Shown here one piece after another: positions 39,668 through 47,887 of a stretch of 51,510 bases of DNA. The translations under genes and the position numbers were made by a program. The stretch is taken from positions 1 through 51,510 of the forward strand of contig NZ_JABWRP020000028.1 in assembly GCF_014269035.2 (NCBI RefSeq), written 5' to 3'. Under the pieces are notes generated by a model. The model was not told the origin of the DNA. It saw only the letters and a program-made list of their open reading frames with translations, and made no database searches. The DNA is from Pseudomonas vlassakiae. GTDB lineage: Bacteria > Pseudomonadota > Gammaproteobacteria > Pseudomonadales > Pseudomonadaceae. Each line of letters begins with the position of its first letter. Positions within the stretch are counted from its first letter, which is position 1.

Positions 39668-41724
39668 TCACCCGCCAGCAACTGGCGGACCCGTTCGGCC
39701 AGCGCTTCGAGCTCGAAGGGTTTGGTCAGCACGCTGGTGCCCTGCAGCAGCTGGCCATCGCTGAGGGCCGCGCTCGCGTCGTAGCCGGTGATGAACAGCA
39801 CCTTGAGGTCCGGATACAGTTGCCGGCAACGCTCCGCCACCTGGCGGCCATTGGGGCCGTCGGGCAGGCCGATATCGCTCAGCAGCAGGTCGGGTTGCGC
39901 GCACTGCTGCATATGCGCCAGCGCGGCCGTGCCATTGGCGAAGGCTTCGACCTGGTAGCCCAGTTCTTCCAGCACTTCGCCGACCACCAGCCGCAGCGCC
40001 GCCTGGTCTTCCACCAGGACGATGCGTTGCCCAACCGAATCGCTGCCTGTCAGCGTCTTGCGCTGTGCCGGCCGGGCCGCAGCAACAGGCTGTTCAGTGT
40101 GACGTGGCAGGTACAGGTCGACCCGTGTGCCCTGGCCAGGCGAGGAAATCAGGCGTAGCTGGCCGCCCGACTGGCGCACGAAGCCATAGGTCATCGACAG
40201 CCCCAGGCCCGTCCCATGGCCCATGGGTTTGGTCGAGAAGAACGGGTCGATTGCGCGCGCCGCTACGGTTGCGGTCATGCCGCAGCCGGTGTCGGCAACA
40301 CTGAGCCTTACGTAGTCCCCGGCGGCCAGTTCCAGTGCCCGGGCCTGCTCGTCGTCGAGCGTGAGATTGTCGCCCTGGATGTCGATGGTACCGCCGCCCG
40401 GCATGGCGTCACGTGCGTTGATGCACAGGTTGAGCAGGGCGCTTTCCAGCTGTGGCGGGTCGATGAAGGTTGGCCATGGCCGTGCCAGGAAGCGGCTGTG
40501 CAAGCTGATGGATGGGCCGATGGTGCGGCGAACCAGTTCTTCCATGCCAAGAACCAGCGCCGCGACGTCGGTCGACCGCGGTTGCAGGGTCTGCTGGCGG
40601 GAGAAGGCCAGCAACCGGTGGACCAGGGCCGAGGCTTTTTGCGCCGAGCCGCTGGACAGCGCCAGCAATGGCTCAAGCTCTGCGTAACGCTGCTGGCCCA
40701 GGCGCTGCTGCATCAGCTCCTGGGCGTTGATGATGCCGCCCAGCAGGTTGTTGAAGTCATGGGCGATGCCGCCACTGAGCTGGCCCACGGCCTCCATTTT
40801 CTGCGCCTGGCGCAGCGCCTGCTCGGCCTCGGCCAGGCGCCGCTGCTCCTCAACCCGGTCGGTGATGTCGTAGGCAAACAGATAAGCGCCTTGCACGCTG
40901 CCGTCATGCTCTCGCAGGGCGTTGAAGCGCAGTTCATAGTGGCGTGGCCCGAACCTGCCGATCTCGGTGAACCGCTCCCCCGCCAGCGCCCGGCGCCACA
41001 TCGGCATGATCAGGTCATGGTCCGCCGGGTGGCTGGCCAGCACCGCTGGCAGGTGTTCGCCGACTTCGGGTGTGTGGCCATACAAGGCGTGGAAGTCATG
41101 TTTGGCCTGGCGGTTGACTGCCAGCCAGCGCAGCTGGGTATCGACCACATGCACGTTGAGCAGGCTGTCCTCGACCAGTTCGGCAAACCGGCGGCGTTCG
41201 GCCAAGGCTGCGCTGACCCGCTGTTCGAGTTCGGCATTCAGCCGCTGCAGGGCCACCTCGGCCTTGCGCCGCTCGGTGACATCGGTGAACAGCACCGCGA
41301 CCTGGCGGCGCTCTGCAGGCTCCACACGGAAGGTGATCACCGACAGCACACGGCCGGTGGCGACCAGCTCCTGCTCGAACTGCAGCGGTTCGCCCGTGCG
41401 TAATACCGCACCGTAGCGGGCGACCCAGTCGTCCGCCTCGTCGGGCACCATCTCGCGCAGTTTCTGCCCGACGACGTTGGGGATGCCGGCATGCTTGGTG
41501 TAGGCGGCGTTGGCCAGGACATGCACATAGTCGCTGAGTGGGCCATGGGGGCCGTCGAAGAATTCGATGACGCAGAAGCCTTCATCCATGGTGTCGAACA
41601 GGAAGCGATAGATGCTTGGGTCCTGATGTTCGTGGTGCTGCAGCAGCTGTGATTCCAGCTGTGCGTTACGTTGGCGCAGGGTTTCGACTTCCTGACGCAG
41701 TGCGAGCAGCTCGCGTTGGGGCAT
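39658..41724 (-). CDS. Hybrid sensor histidine kinase with two PAS domains and receiver
   Basis: About 688 residues, soluble. A short coiled coil (LALRQEVETLRQRNAQLESQLL) precedes PAS-like domains at ~37-150 and ~178-290. The acceptor His322 is in GGIAHDFNNLLGGI, the ATPase boxes include NLCINARDAMPGGG and GLGLSMTYGFVRQSGG, and a C-terminal receiver has its Asp in LLLSDIGLPDG and Lys in LTKPF. No output domain or cognate regulator is next to it. I used the ATG at 41724; an in-frame ATG at 41781 is less likely. It is a paralogue of the next gene. Confidence 0.88.
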   Translation of the reverse strand: MPQRELLALRQEVETLRQRNAQLESQLLQHHEHQDPSIYRFLFDTMDEGFCVIEFFDGPHGPLSDYVHVLANAAYTKHAGIPNVVGQKLREMVPDEADDWVARYGAVLRTGEPLQFEQELVATGRVLSVITFRVEPAERRQVAVLFTDVTERRKAEVALQRLNAELEQRVSAALAERRRFAELVEDSLLNVHVVDTQLRWLAVNRQAKHDFHALYGHTPEVGEHLPAVLASHPADHDLIMPMWRRALAGERFTEIGRFGPRHYELRFNALREHDGSVQGAYLFAYDITDRVEEQRRLAEAEQALRQAQKMEAVGQLSGGIAHDFNNLLGGIINAQELMQQRLGQQRYAELEPLLALSSGSAQKASALVHRLLAFSRQQTLQPRSTDVAALVLGMEELVRRTIGPSISLHSRFLARPWPTFIDPPQLESALLNLCINARDAMPGGGTIDIQGDNLTLDDEQARALELAAGDYVRLSVADTGCGMTATVAARAIDPFFSTKPMGHGTGLGLSMTYGFVRQSGGQLRLISSPGQGTRVDLYLPRHTEQPVAAARPAQRKTLTGSDSVGQRIVLVEDQAALRLVVGEVLEELGYQVEAFANGTAALAHMQQCAQPDLLLSDIGLPDGPNGRQVAERCRQLYPDLKVLFITGYDASAALSDGQLLQGTSVLTKPFELEALAERVRQLLAGELP

Positions 41725-41787
41725 GGCGACGTCCGGCACAAATGAGTGGCCAGACTTTACCTGCCCGCAAGGCCGCCGCATAGCGGC

Positions 41788-43407
41788 CTAAGGGGGCAAC
41801 CCCCGGTTTTTCAGCAACTGCTCGACTTGCTGGTTGAGGGTGGCCAGCGCGAACGGTTTGTACATGACCGCGCAATGCTTGCCCGGGCTGACATCGACCC
41901 GATTGCTGGCATAGCCGGTGATGTACAGGACGTCGACGGCGCCAGGCAGTTGCTGGCAGGCCGCCGCGACCTGGTAGCCATCGATGCCGCCCGGCAAGCC
42001 GATATCGGTGATCAGCAGGTCAGGGCGCAAGCCTTTTTCCAGGGTTTCCAGTGCGCGGCGGCCGTCGCTGCAGGCGTGTACGTCATGCCCCTGTTCTTCG
42101 AGCATTTCGCTGATCAGCAGGCGCAGAATGTCCTGGTCCTCTACCAGCAGTACTACACGGGGCGCTGTGTGAACCTGCTGCTCCGGCGCCTGTGGCTGCG
42201 CGCTGGGTTGCCCGGCATCGTCGCCGCCGGCCCGGGGCAGGTAGAGGTGGATGCAGGCGCCTTGCTCCGGTTCGCTGACAATGCGCAACTGGCCGCCGGA
42301 CTGGCGCACGAAACCATACACGATCGACAAGCCAAGGCCGGAACCGTGGCCCAGGGGTTTGGTGGTGAAGAAAGGCTCGAACGCTCTTTGCAGGACCTCG
42401 GCGGACATGCCCATGCCGGTGTCGCAGACACTCAGATGCAGGTAGGCGCCGCTGGGCAGGTCCAATGCGCGTGCCTGCAGCTCATCGAGCCAGGTGTTTT
42501 CGCTGGCAATGCGCAGCGTGCCCCCCTGAGGCATGGCATCACGGGCATTGATGCACAGATTGAGCAATGCGTTCTCCAGCTGGTGCGGGTCGATGCGCAC
42601 CAGCCACTGGTTGCTCAGGGGCTGGTCAATGAAGGTGATGCGCGCATCGAGCGAGCTGGCGATCAGCTCATGCATGCCTGCCACCAGCTGCTGCACATCT
42701 ACCGCCTGCGGCATCAGTGTCTGTTGGCGCGAGAACGCCAGCAGACGCTGAACCAGCGAGGCTGCCCGTTGAGCGTTTTGCCGGGCGAGGCCCAGCAGCC
42801 GGGTGGAGTCCTGGTAGCGTTGTTCAGCCTGGCGTTGCTCGGCCATTTCCAGGGCACCCAGGATGCCACCGAGGAGGTTGTTAAAGTCATGGGCAATGCC
42901 GCCAGTCAGCTGGCCCACGGCTTCCATTTTCTGCGATTGGCGCAGGGCTTCCTCGATCTTGCGCACGCGCTCCTGTTCAGCGACGCGCGCGCTGATGTCG
43001 TAGGCGAACAGGTAGCCACCCTGGATCTGCTGCTGGGCGTCGCGCAGGGTGTTGTAGCTGATTTCGTAGTGGCGCGGGGCGTCGGGCGGACCCAGGGCGA
43101 TGATGTCGGTGAACGCCTCGCCGGCCAGCACGCGCGGCCATACCGGCTCCAGCCACTTGACGATGTCGGGCTGGTTGGCAATGAACTGCGGGATGTAGTC
43201 GCCCACCTTTGGTACGAAGCCGCGCAGGCGCTTGAACGTCTCCTGCGCGGTGCGGTTGATCGCCAGCAGACGGAAGTTGCGATCAGCCGCGAACACGTTG
43301 GCCTGACTGTGGTCGACCAGCTCGCCCAGCAGCCTGCTGTTGGCCTGGGCCTGGTCGATACGTGCCTGCAGTTGCAGTGTGGAAGGCGTCGAGTCGTCAG
43401 GCATCAT
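41788..43407 (-). CDS. Hybrid sensor histidine kinase with PAS domain and receiver
   Basis: A 539-residue soluble kinase and paralogue of its downstream neighbour. One PAS domain lies at ~25-140 (SQANVFAADRNFRLLAINRTAQ), His173 is in GGIAHDFNNLLGGILGALEM, and the ATPase has NLCINARDAMPQGG and GLGLSIVYGFVRQSGG. The C-terminal receiver has Asp in LLITDIGLPGG and Lys in MYKPF. The two genes share order and strand with a 63-base gap, so they probably arose by tandem duplication, with loss or gain of one PAS domain. Signal and target are unknown. Confidence 0.88.
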   Translation of the reverse strand: MMPDDSTPSTLQLQARIDQAQANSRLLGELVDHSQANVFAADRNFRLLAINRTAQETFKRLRGFVPKVGDYIPQFIANQPDIVKWLEPVWPRVLAGEAFTDIIALGPPDAPRHYEISYNTLRDAQQQIQGGYLFAYDISARVAEQERVRKIEEALRQSQKMEAVGQLTGGIAHDFNNLLGGILGALEMAEQRQAEQRYQDSTRLLGLARQNAQRAASLVQRLLAFSRQQTLMPQAVDVQQLVAGMHELIASSLDARITFIDQPLSNQWLVRIDPHQLENALLNLCINARDAMPQGGTLRIASENTWLDELQARALDLPSGAYLHLSVCDTGMGMSAEVLQRAFEPFFTTKPLGHGSGLGLSIVYGFVRQSGGQLRIVSEPEQGACIHLYLPRAGGDDAGQPSAQPQAPEQQVHTAPRVVLLVEDQDILRLLISEMLEEQGHDVHACSDGRRALETLEKGLRPDLLITDIGLPGGIDGYQVAAACQQLPGAVDVLYITGYASNRVDVSPGKHCAVMYKPFALATLNQQVEQLLKNRGLPP

Positions 43408-43464
43408 CGTGGCGATCCAGCGTGTGGGTCGCCCAACTATAGCTGCAGTTTTTCAGGCCTTCCT

Positions 43465-44874
43465 TCAGAACGAGCGGATGATGCGCCCCAGGGTTTCCAT
43501 GGCCCGTTCGGCGGCCTCGTTCCAGGGGGAACCGTAGTTCAGGCGAATGCAGTTGCCAAAGCGCCGGGTTGGCGAAAAGATCGGCCCCGGTGCGATGCTG
43601 ATGCCTTGGGCCAGGGCCATGTGGAACAGTTTCAGGGCATCCATCTGCTCGGGCAGCTCCAGCCATAGGAAATAGCCGCCGGCGGGCTGGCTGACGCGGG
43701 TCTGCGCGGGGAAATGACGGGCGATGGCCGCCAGCATGTTGGCCTGCTGACCCTCCAGGGCGTAGCGCAACTTGCGCAGGTGACGGTCGTAGCCGCCGTG
43801 TTGCAGGTAATCGGCGATGGCCGCCTGGGCCGGCATCGAGGCGCACAATGAGGTCATCAGCTTCAGCCGCTCGATCTTCTGTGCGAAGCGCCCGGCCGCG
43901 ACCCAGCCGATGCGATAACCCGGCGCCAGGCTTTTGCTGAACGAGCCGCAATGCATCACCAGGCCTTGGGTGTCGAAGGCCTTGGCCGGTTTGGGAGCTT
44001 GCTGCGCATAATACAGCTCGGCGTAGACATCATCCTCGATCAGCGGCACCTGGTGGCGGCTCAGCAACTCGACCAGCGCCTGCTTCTTCGCTTCGGGCAT
44101 GCTGGCACCGACCGGGTTCTGGAAATTGGTCATGCACCACACCGCTTTGACCGGGTGCTTGTCGAGGGTCTGGGCCAGCACCGCCAGGTCCATGCCTTCG
44201 CGCGGGTGCACCGGGATCTCCACGGCCTTGAGCTTGAGCCGCTCCAGCACTTGCAGGCAGGCATAGAAGGCCGGCGCCTCGATCGCCACCAGGTCGCCGG
44301 GCTCGGTGACCGCCTGCAGGCACAGGTTCAAGGCTTCGAGCGCGCCATTGGTGATCAGCAGTTCTTCCATCGGCAGCATCAGCCCACCGACCATGTAGCG
44401 CAAGGCAATCTGGCGGCGCAGTTGCGGGTTGCCCGGCGACAGGTCGGTGACCACCATGCGTGGGTCCATGGCCCGGCTGGCACTGGCCAGCGAGCGTGAC
44501 AGGCGCTGCAGCGGGAACAGCTCGGGGCTGGGGAAGGCCGAGCCGAACGGTACGGTGCCGGGGTCCTTGATCGAGTCGAGGATTGAGAACACCAGGCCGC
44601 TGACATCGACCTCGGTCGATTCGCTGATAGGCTCCAGCGCCTGGGGTTCACTGAACTGGCGCGGGGCGTGGGCGTTGACGAAGTAGCCCGAGCGCGGCCG
44701 TGCGCGGATCAGCCCACGGCGCTCGAGCAGGTAGTAGGCCTGGAACACGGTGGACGGGCTGACGCCGTGGGTCTGGCTGGCGTAGCGTACCGAAGGTACG
44801 CGCTGGCCTGGGCCGAGCACCCCGGAGCGGATCAGTTCGGCAATGTCGTCGGCGAAGCGTTCGTAGCGTTTCAT
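43465..44874 (-). CDS. MocR/PdxR-like regulator (GntR HTH fused to aminotransferase domain)
   Basis: A 469-residue fusion. The N-terminal GntR winged helix covers ~1-70 (GVLGPGQRVPSVRYASQTHGVSPSTVFQAYYLLERRGLI). A class I aminotransferase-like domain follows with NFQNPVGASMPEAKK, the PLP lysine in SFSKSLAPGYRIGW and the carboxylate-binding Arg in CIRLNYG. Such proteins sense PLP or an amine and regulate divergent or nearby amino-acid and vitamin genes. No clear target is adjacent. No signs of truncation. Confidence 0.9.
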   Translation of the reverse strand: MKRYERFADDIAELIRSGVLGPGQRVPSVRYASQTHGVSPSTVFQAYYLLERRGLIRARPRSGYFVNAHAPRQFSEPQALEPISESTEVDVSGLVFSILDSIKDPGTVPFGSAFPSPELFPLQRLSRSLASASRAMDPRMVVTDLSPGNPQLRRQIALRYMVGGLMLPMEELLITNGALEALNLCLQAVTEPGDLVAIEAPAFYACLQVLERLKLKAVEIPVHPREGMDLAVLAQTLDKHPVKAVWCMTNFQNPVGASMPEAKKQALVELLSRHQVPLIEDDVYAELYYAQQAPKPAKAFDTQGLVMHCGSFSKSLAPGYRIGWVAAGRFAQKIERLKLMTSLCASMPAQAAIADYLQHGGYDRHLRKLRYALEGQQANMLAAIARHFPAQTRVSQPAGGYFLWLELPEQMDALKLFHMALAQGISIAPGPIFSPTRRFGNCIRLNYGSPWNEAAERAMETLGRIIRSF

Positions 44875-44913
44875 GGGGGCTCGGCAGGCAAGGTGAAGTG
44901 TCAGTGTAAGGGA

Positions 44914-46284
44914 TCAGCGGTTCAGTGGTGCCACGAAGCGGCTGTGAGCCACGCTGCGCACGGCGGGCTGGTCGCTGTCGCGGATTTCGAAAGCCAGTGC
45001 CTGCGAACTGCTGGCCGGCCGCTCGGCCAGCAGGGCCACCGACACTGGCATCTCGCTCATTTCCCCGGCCGGGATACTGAATTCGGTAGCGCCATGCAGT
45101 TCGAAGCCCTCGGCATCGAGCAGGCGCAGGTGGTAGCGCTGCGGCTGCGCGGTCTTGTTGATGATCTTGAGCAGGTAGATGTTCTCGATCTGGCCCTGGG
45201 CGTTTTCGCGGAACAGGCCGCGGTCCTTGATCACGTCCAGCGACACCATGGGGCGCATCTGCAGCGCCGCAACCAGGGCGCCGATCATCAGCAGCAAGGC
45301 GGCGGCGTAGCCCAACAAACGCGGGCGCAGCCAATGGGGGGTGCCGCCTTGCAGGCTATGTTCGGACTTGTAACCGATCAGGCCGCGGGGGTAACCCATC
45401 TTGTCCATCACCTTGTCGCAGGCATCGATACAGGCGGCGCAACCGATGCAGGCCATCTGCAGGCCATCGCGGATGTCGATGCCCGTGGGGCATACCTGCA
45501 CGCACAGGGTGCAATCGATGCAATCACCCAGGCCCTGGGCGCGCGGATCACTGCCTTTCCTGCGTGGCCCACGGGATTCGCCGCGACGCGGGTCGTAGGC
45601 CACGGCCAGGGTGTCCTTGTCGAACATCACGCTCTGGAAGCGTGCATAAGGGCACATGTGCAGGCACACCGCTTCGCGCAGCCAGCCGGCATTGATATAG
45701 GTGGCCGCCGTGAAGAACAGCACCCAGAACAGCGCCACGCCGCCCAGTTGCAGGGTGAGCAGTTCATGGGCCAGGGGGCGGATCGGGGTGAAGTAACCGA
45801 CGAAGGTCAGCCCGGTGAGCACGCCGATGGCCAGCCACAGGCTGTGCTTGAGCGTGCGCCGGGCCAGTTTGTTCAGGCTCCAGGGTGCGGCGGCCAGCTT
45901 GATGCGCTGGTTGCGGTCGCCTTCGGTGACCTTTTCGCACCACATGAACAGCCAGGTCCAGATGCTTTGTGGGCAGCTGTAACCGCACCACACCCGGCCG
46001 GCGTAGACCGTGATGGCGAACAGGCCGAAGGCACAGATGATCAACAGCGCCGAGAGGAGGATGAAATCCTGCGGCCAGAAGGTGGCGCCGAAGATGTGGA
46101 ACTTGCTCTTGGCCACGTCCCATAACACGGCCTGGCGGCCGTTCCAGTCGAGCCAGGCGGTGCCGAAGAACAGCACGAACAGCGCGCCAGCGAAGGCAAT
46201 GCGCAGCGTGCGGTACAGCCCGGTGAAACTGCGGGTATGGATGCCCGTGGCGGCAATCTCGATGGCAGGGATACGTCGGGTCAT
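44914..46284 (-). CDS. ccoG: Cytochrome cbb3 oxidase assembly protein CcoG (RdxA family)
   Basis: About 456 residues with several membrane segments in the first half (AFAGALFVLFFGTAWLDW, FILLSALLIICAFGLFAITVYAG). A membrane Cys motif is CGYSCPQSIWTWLF, and a double 4Fe-4S ferredoxin cluster domain has CIDCTLCVQVCP and CIGCAACIDACD. The C-terminal Ig-like FixG domain runs from about residue 340 onward. CcoG is reported to reduce copper for cbb3-type oxidase maturation. The oxidase genes are not in this window, so this may be an additional copy. I chose ATG 46284 (MTRRIP); an upstream in-frame codon at 46323 is less likely. Confidence 0.9.
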   Translation of the reverse strand: MTRRIPAIEIAATGIHTRSFTGLYRTLRIAFAGALFVLFFGTAWLDWNGRQAVLWDVAKSKFHIFGATFWPQDFILLSALLIICAFGLFAITVYAGRVWCGYSCPQSIWTWLFMWCEKVTEGDRNQRIKLAAAPWSLNKLARRTLKHSLWLAIGVLTGLTFVGYFTPIRPLAHELLTLQLGGVALFWVLFFTAATYINAGWLREAVCLHMCPYARFQSVMFDKDTLAVAYDPRRGESRGPRRKGSDPRAQGLGDCIDCTLCVQVCPTGIDIRDGLQMACIGCAACIDACDKVMDKMGYPRGLIGYKSEHSLQGGTPHWLRPRLLGYAAALLLMIGALVAALQMRPMVSLDVIKDRGLFRENAQGQIENIYLLKIINKTAQPQRYHLRLLDAEGFELHGATEFSIPAGEMSEMPVSVALLAERPASSSQALAFEIRDSDQPAVRSVAHSRFVAPLNR

Positions 46285-46406
46285 GGCGTCGGTGCTCTTA
46301 CGGCCTCGATCAGGCACGAGCACTATGGCCCCCCCACTGTTTTCAGCACAGGCTCAGGTCAGGCAATAAAAACCATATCAGATTGCTGCGAAGTGTGTCC
46401 GAAGCC

Positions 46407-46646
46407 TCAGATCACGGAACCTGGGGTGCTGGCCTTGAGATGCCTGCGGCTATCTACCGCACCTGCCACGGTCAGCGCGTCGGCTTCGGCTTCGGTGATC
46501 GGGAACCGCTCGCCGGCGAGAATGGCCACGGACATGCGCAGCTGCTCGTCGGTGACGATCTCGATTTCGGGCCCTTTGCCTTCGATGCGCAGCTTGTCGC
46601 CAATCAGGGTGCAGCGTTGCGTGCTTTCTTCGACTTCGATGGGCAT
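46407..46646 (-). CDS. Small conserved protein, DUF3203-like
   Basis: 79 residues, acidic, with no membrane segment. The core VTDEQLRMSVAILAGERFPITEAEADAL resembles the DUF3203 proteins that are common in Pseudomonas and have no known role. GGAGG precedes the ATG on the minus strand. It is transcribed away from mgtC, with a REP hairpin in the gap. Confidence 0.65.
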   Translation of the reverse strand: MPIEVEESTQRCTLIGDKLRIEGKGPEIEIVTDEQLRMSVAILAGERFPITEAEADALTVAGAVDSRRHLKASTPGSVI

Positions 46647-46756
46647 GGTGTGGTCCTCCGGTGGCGGTTACAGGCTGTGACCGCAGGCAGCGGCTGGATG
46701 CTGCATCGGCGTGCCGGATGGGCACTTTGCGGGGCGTGCAAGGGTCAACTTTATCA

Positions 46757-46810
46757 GGCGCCTTTGCCGGCCTCTTCGCGGGTTTACCCGCGAAACGGCC
46801 GGGGCAGGCG
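46757..46810. repeat. REP element of the second family
   Basis: A nested hairpin: GCCGGCC and GGCCGGGGC arms around TTCGCGGG-TTTA-CCCGCGAA. It resembles the element at 8778-8827. It lies just ahead of the mgtC-family start, where it could influence transcript ends or stability. Confidence 0.75.
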
Positions 46811-46839
46811 GAGCATATTTTCAACCCGGTAGGGCATCC

Positions 46840-47355
46840 ATGGAGCTGATCTGGCAAGCCATTCAAGCTGAGTTCGCCGACATCACCGACATTCGCGAAG
46901 TGATTCAGATCCTTGTGCGGTTACTGATGGCGGCACTGCTTGGCGCCGTGCTGGGCTTCGAGCGCGAACACAAAGGCAAATCCGCCGGGGTGCGCACGCA
47001 CATGCTGGTCTCCCTGGGCGCGGCGCTGTTCGTGCTCGCGCCGAGCATGGCGGGTGCTGATGAGCAGGCGCTGAGCCGGGTGATCCAGGGTATCGTCGCC
47101 GGCATCGGCTTTCTCGGTGCGGGCACCATCCTCAAGGGTAACGGCCAGGACACCAGCCACGTGAAAGGCCTGACTACCGCTGCAGGGCTCTGGATGACGG
47201 CGGCAATCGGTACTGCCGCAGGCATGGGGCGAGAGGCCACGGCACTGATCAGCACGGTGCTGGCGCTGTTGGTACTGGGCACGATGCCGCTGCTGGTCGA
47301 GAAGGTCGAGAGGCAGGACGAAGAGAAGCAGAAAGAAGAGGGCAGGAAGCACTGA
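46840..47355 (+). CDS. MgtC/SapB-family membrane protein
   Basis: A 171-residue inner-membrane protein with about four to five hydrophobic segments. The family signature is LLGAVLGFEREHKGKSAGVRTHMLVSLGAALF, followed by GIVAGIGFLGAGTIL and TTAAGLWMTAAIGTAAGMG. MgtC relatives act in magnesium limitation and in modulating the F-type ATPase; this short form lacks the C-terminal ACT-like domain. I chose ATG 46840 because earlier in-frame codons lie within the REP. Its stop lies inside the terminator stem shared with crcY. Confidence 0.9.
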   Translation: MELIWQAIQAEFADITDIREVIQILVRLLMAALLGAVLGFEREHKGKSAGVRTHMLVSLGAALFVLAPSMAGADEQALSRVIQGIVAGIGFLGAGTILKGNGQDTSHVKGLTTAAGLWMTAAIGTAAGMGREATALISTVLALLVLGTMPLLVEKVERQDEEKQKEEGRKH

Positions 47356-47376
47356 GGGGAGCCGAAGCTCCCCTCA
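47353..47376. terminator. UUCG-loop terminator shared by crcY and mgtC
   Basis: TGAGGGGAGC (47353-47362) and GCTCCCCTCA (47367-47376) form a perfect 10-base stem. On the minus strand the loop is C(UUCG)G, the stable tetraloop form, followed by a pyrimidine-rich stretch. On the plus strand it follows the mgtC stop directly. Confidence 0.75.
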
Positions 47377-47706
47377 AAGCGTTGTTGCTTGCTCTTTTCT
47401 TATTATTGAGGCCGGCCTTTTGTTGTTTTTGTAGGCCAGCCTTGGTGTTGCGTGCGACCCCCATCCGGGGTCAAGAGCAAACGTATTTTTTTGAGCGCTG
47501 ACCTGCTTTCATCCGCTGGATCCGAAGCTGACTGCCGCTACCTTGAGGTAGTTTTATTGTTCTGTGTCAGTCCGCGGGGCGAACCCCTGAAAAGCCTGTC
47601 GACTCCAAAAAAATCTGCTTGCTGCGCCTCTGCCGTGTTGTTCTTGTTATGTCAGAGCCGTTACATGTTGTTTTTATTGGTTATCGCGTTTTTCTTGTTG
47701 TTGTAC
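47353..47706 (-). ncRNA. crcY: CrcY-like small RNA, antagonist of Hfq/Crc
   Basis: A ~350-base transcript runs from the sigma-54 start near 47705 to the UUCG hairpin. On the minus strand it bears at least six A-rich motifs of the Hfq/Crc class: near 47704-47689 (ACAACAACAAGAAAAA), 47677-47664, 47651-47635 (CATAACAAGAACAACAC), 47564-47551, 47432-47417 (ACAAAAACAACAAAAG) and 47407-47379. CrcZ and CrcY of P. putida work by such motifs, titrating Hfq/Crc under CbrB control; crcY is known to lie between mvaB and an mgtC-family gene, exactly as here. The region has lower GC than its neighbours and no good protein frame. This accounts for most of the 532-base gap 47356-47887. Confidence 0.88.
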
Positions 47707-47716
47707 CAAACCTATA

Positions 47717-47731
47717 GCAGGCGCCGTGCCA
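47717..47731 (-). promoter_or_regulatory. Sigma-54 promoter of crcY
   Basis: On the minus strand the sequence is TGGCAC-GGCGC-CTGC, with GG (47730-47729), ten bases, then GC (47718-47717). This fits the RpoN consensus closely and agrees with CbrB-dependent expression of CrcY. The predicted start is near 47705, immediately ahead of the first A-rich motif. Confidence 0.85.
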
Positions 47732-47813
47732 ACTTTTGAAAAGCCTTAAAAATCAATGAGTTGACCAGGTGTGGCGAAATCGCGCGGCCTGACAATCCAT
47801 CGATTTGTTTCCC

Positions 47814-47854
47814 TGTTACCCGATTTTTTGCTGAAACCTGTGGGGGAGGTAACA
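47814..47854. promoter_or_regulatory. Inverted TGTTACC/GGTAACA pair, candidate CbrB enhancer
   Basis: TGTTACC (47814-47820) and GGTAACA (47848-47854) are perfect complements with 27 bases between. They lie ~110-150 bases upstream of the crcY start, the usual position for an enhancer of a sigma-54 promoter. CbrB is the expected binder by homology; I cannot verify its site here. Confidence 0.5.
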
Positions 47855-47887
47855 CTCACCCACACTCATGTGACACCTGCATGAAAC

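Noticed and set aside
41746..41781. Upstream start for the first hybrid kinase (MRRPCGQVKSG)
   Set aside because: The extra 19 residues lack coiled-coil or PAS character, and the ATG at 41724 has a better purine-rich lead.
41746..43668. A 640-codon open frame on the plus strand
   Set aside because: Antisense to the hybrid kinase and MocR genes; no motif of its own.
47452..47739. A possible 95-residue small membrane protein on the plus strand
   Set aside because: Its Leu/Phe-rich end is the complement of the A-rich motifs of crcY; no ribosome site is seen and the minus-strand RNA explains the composition.
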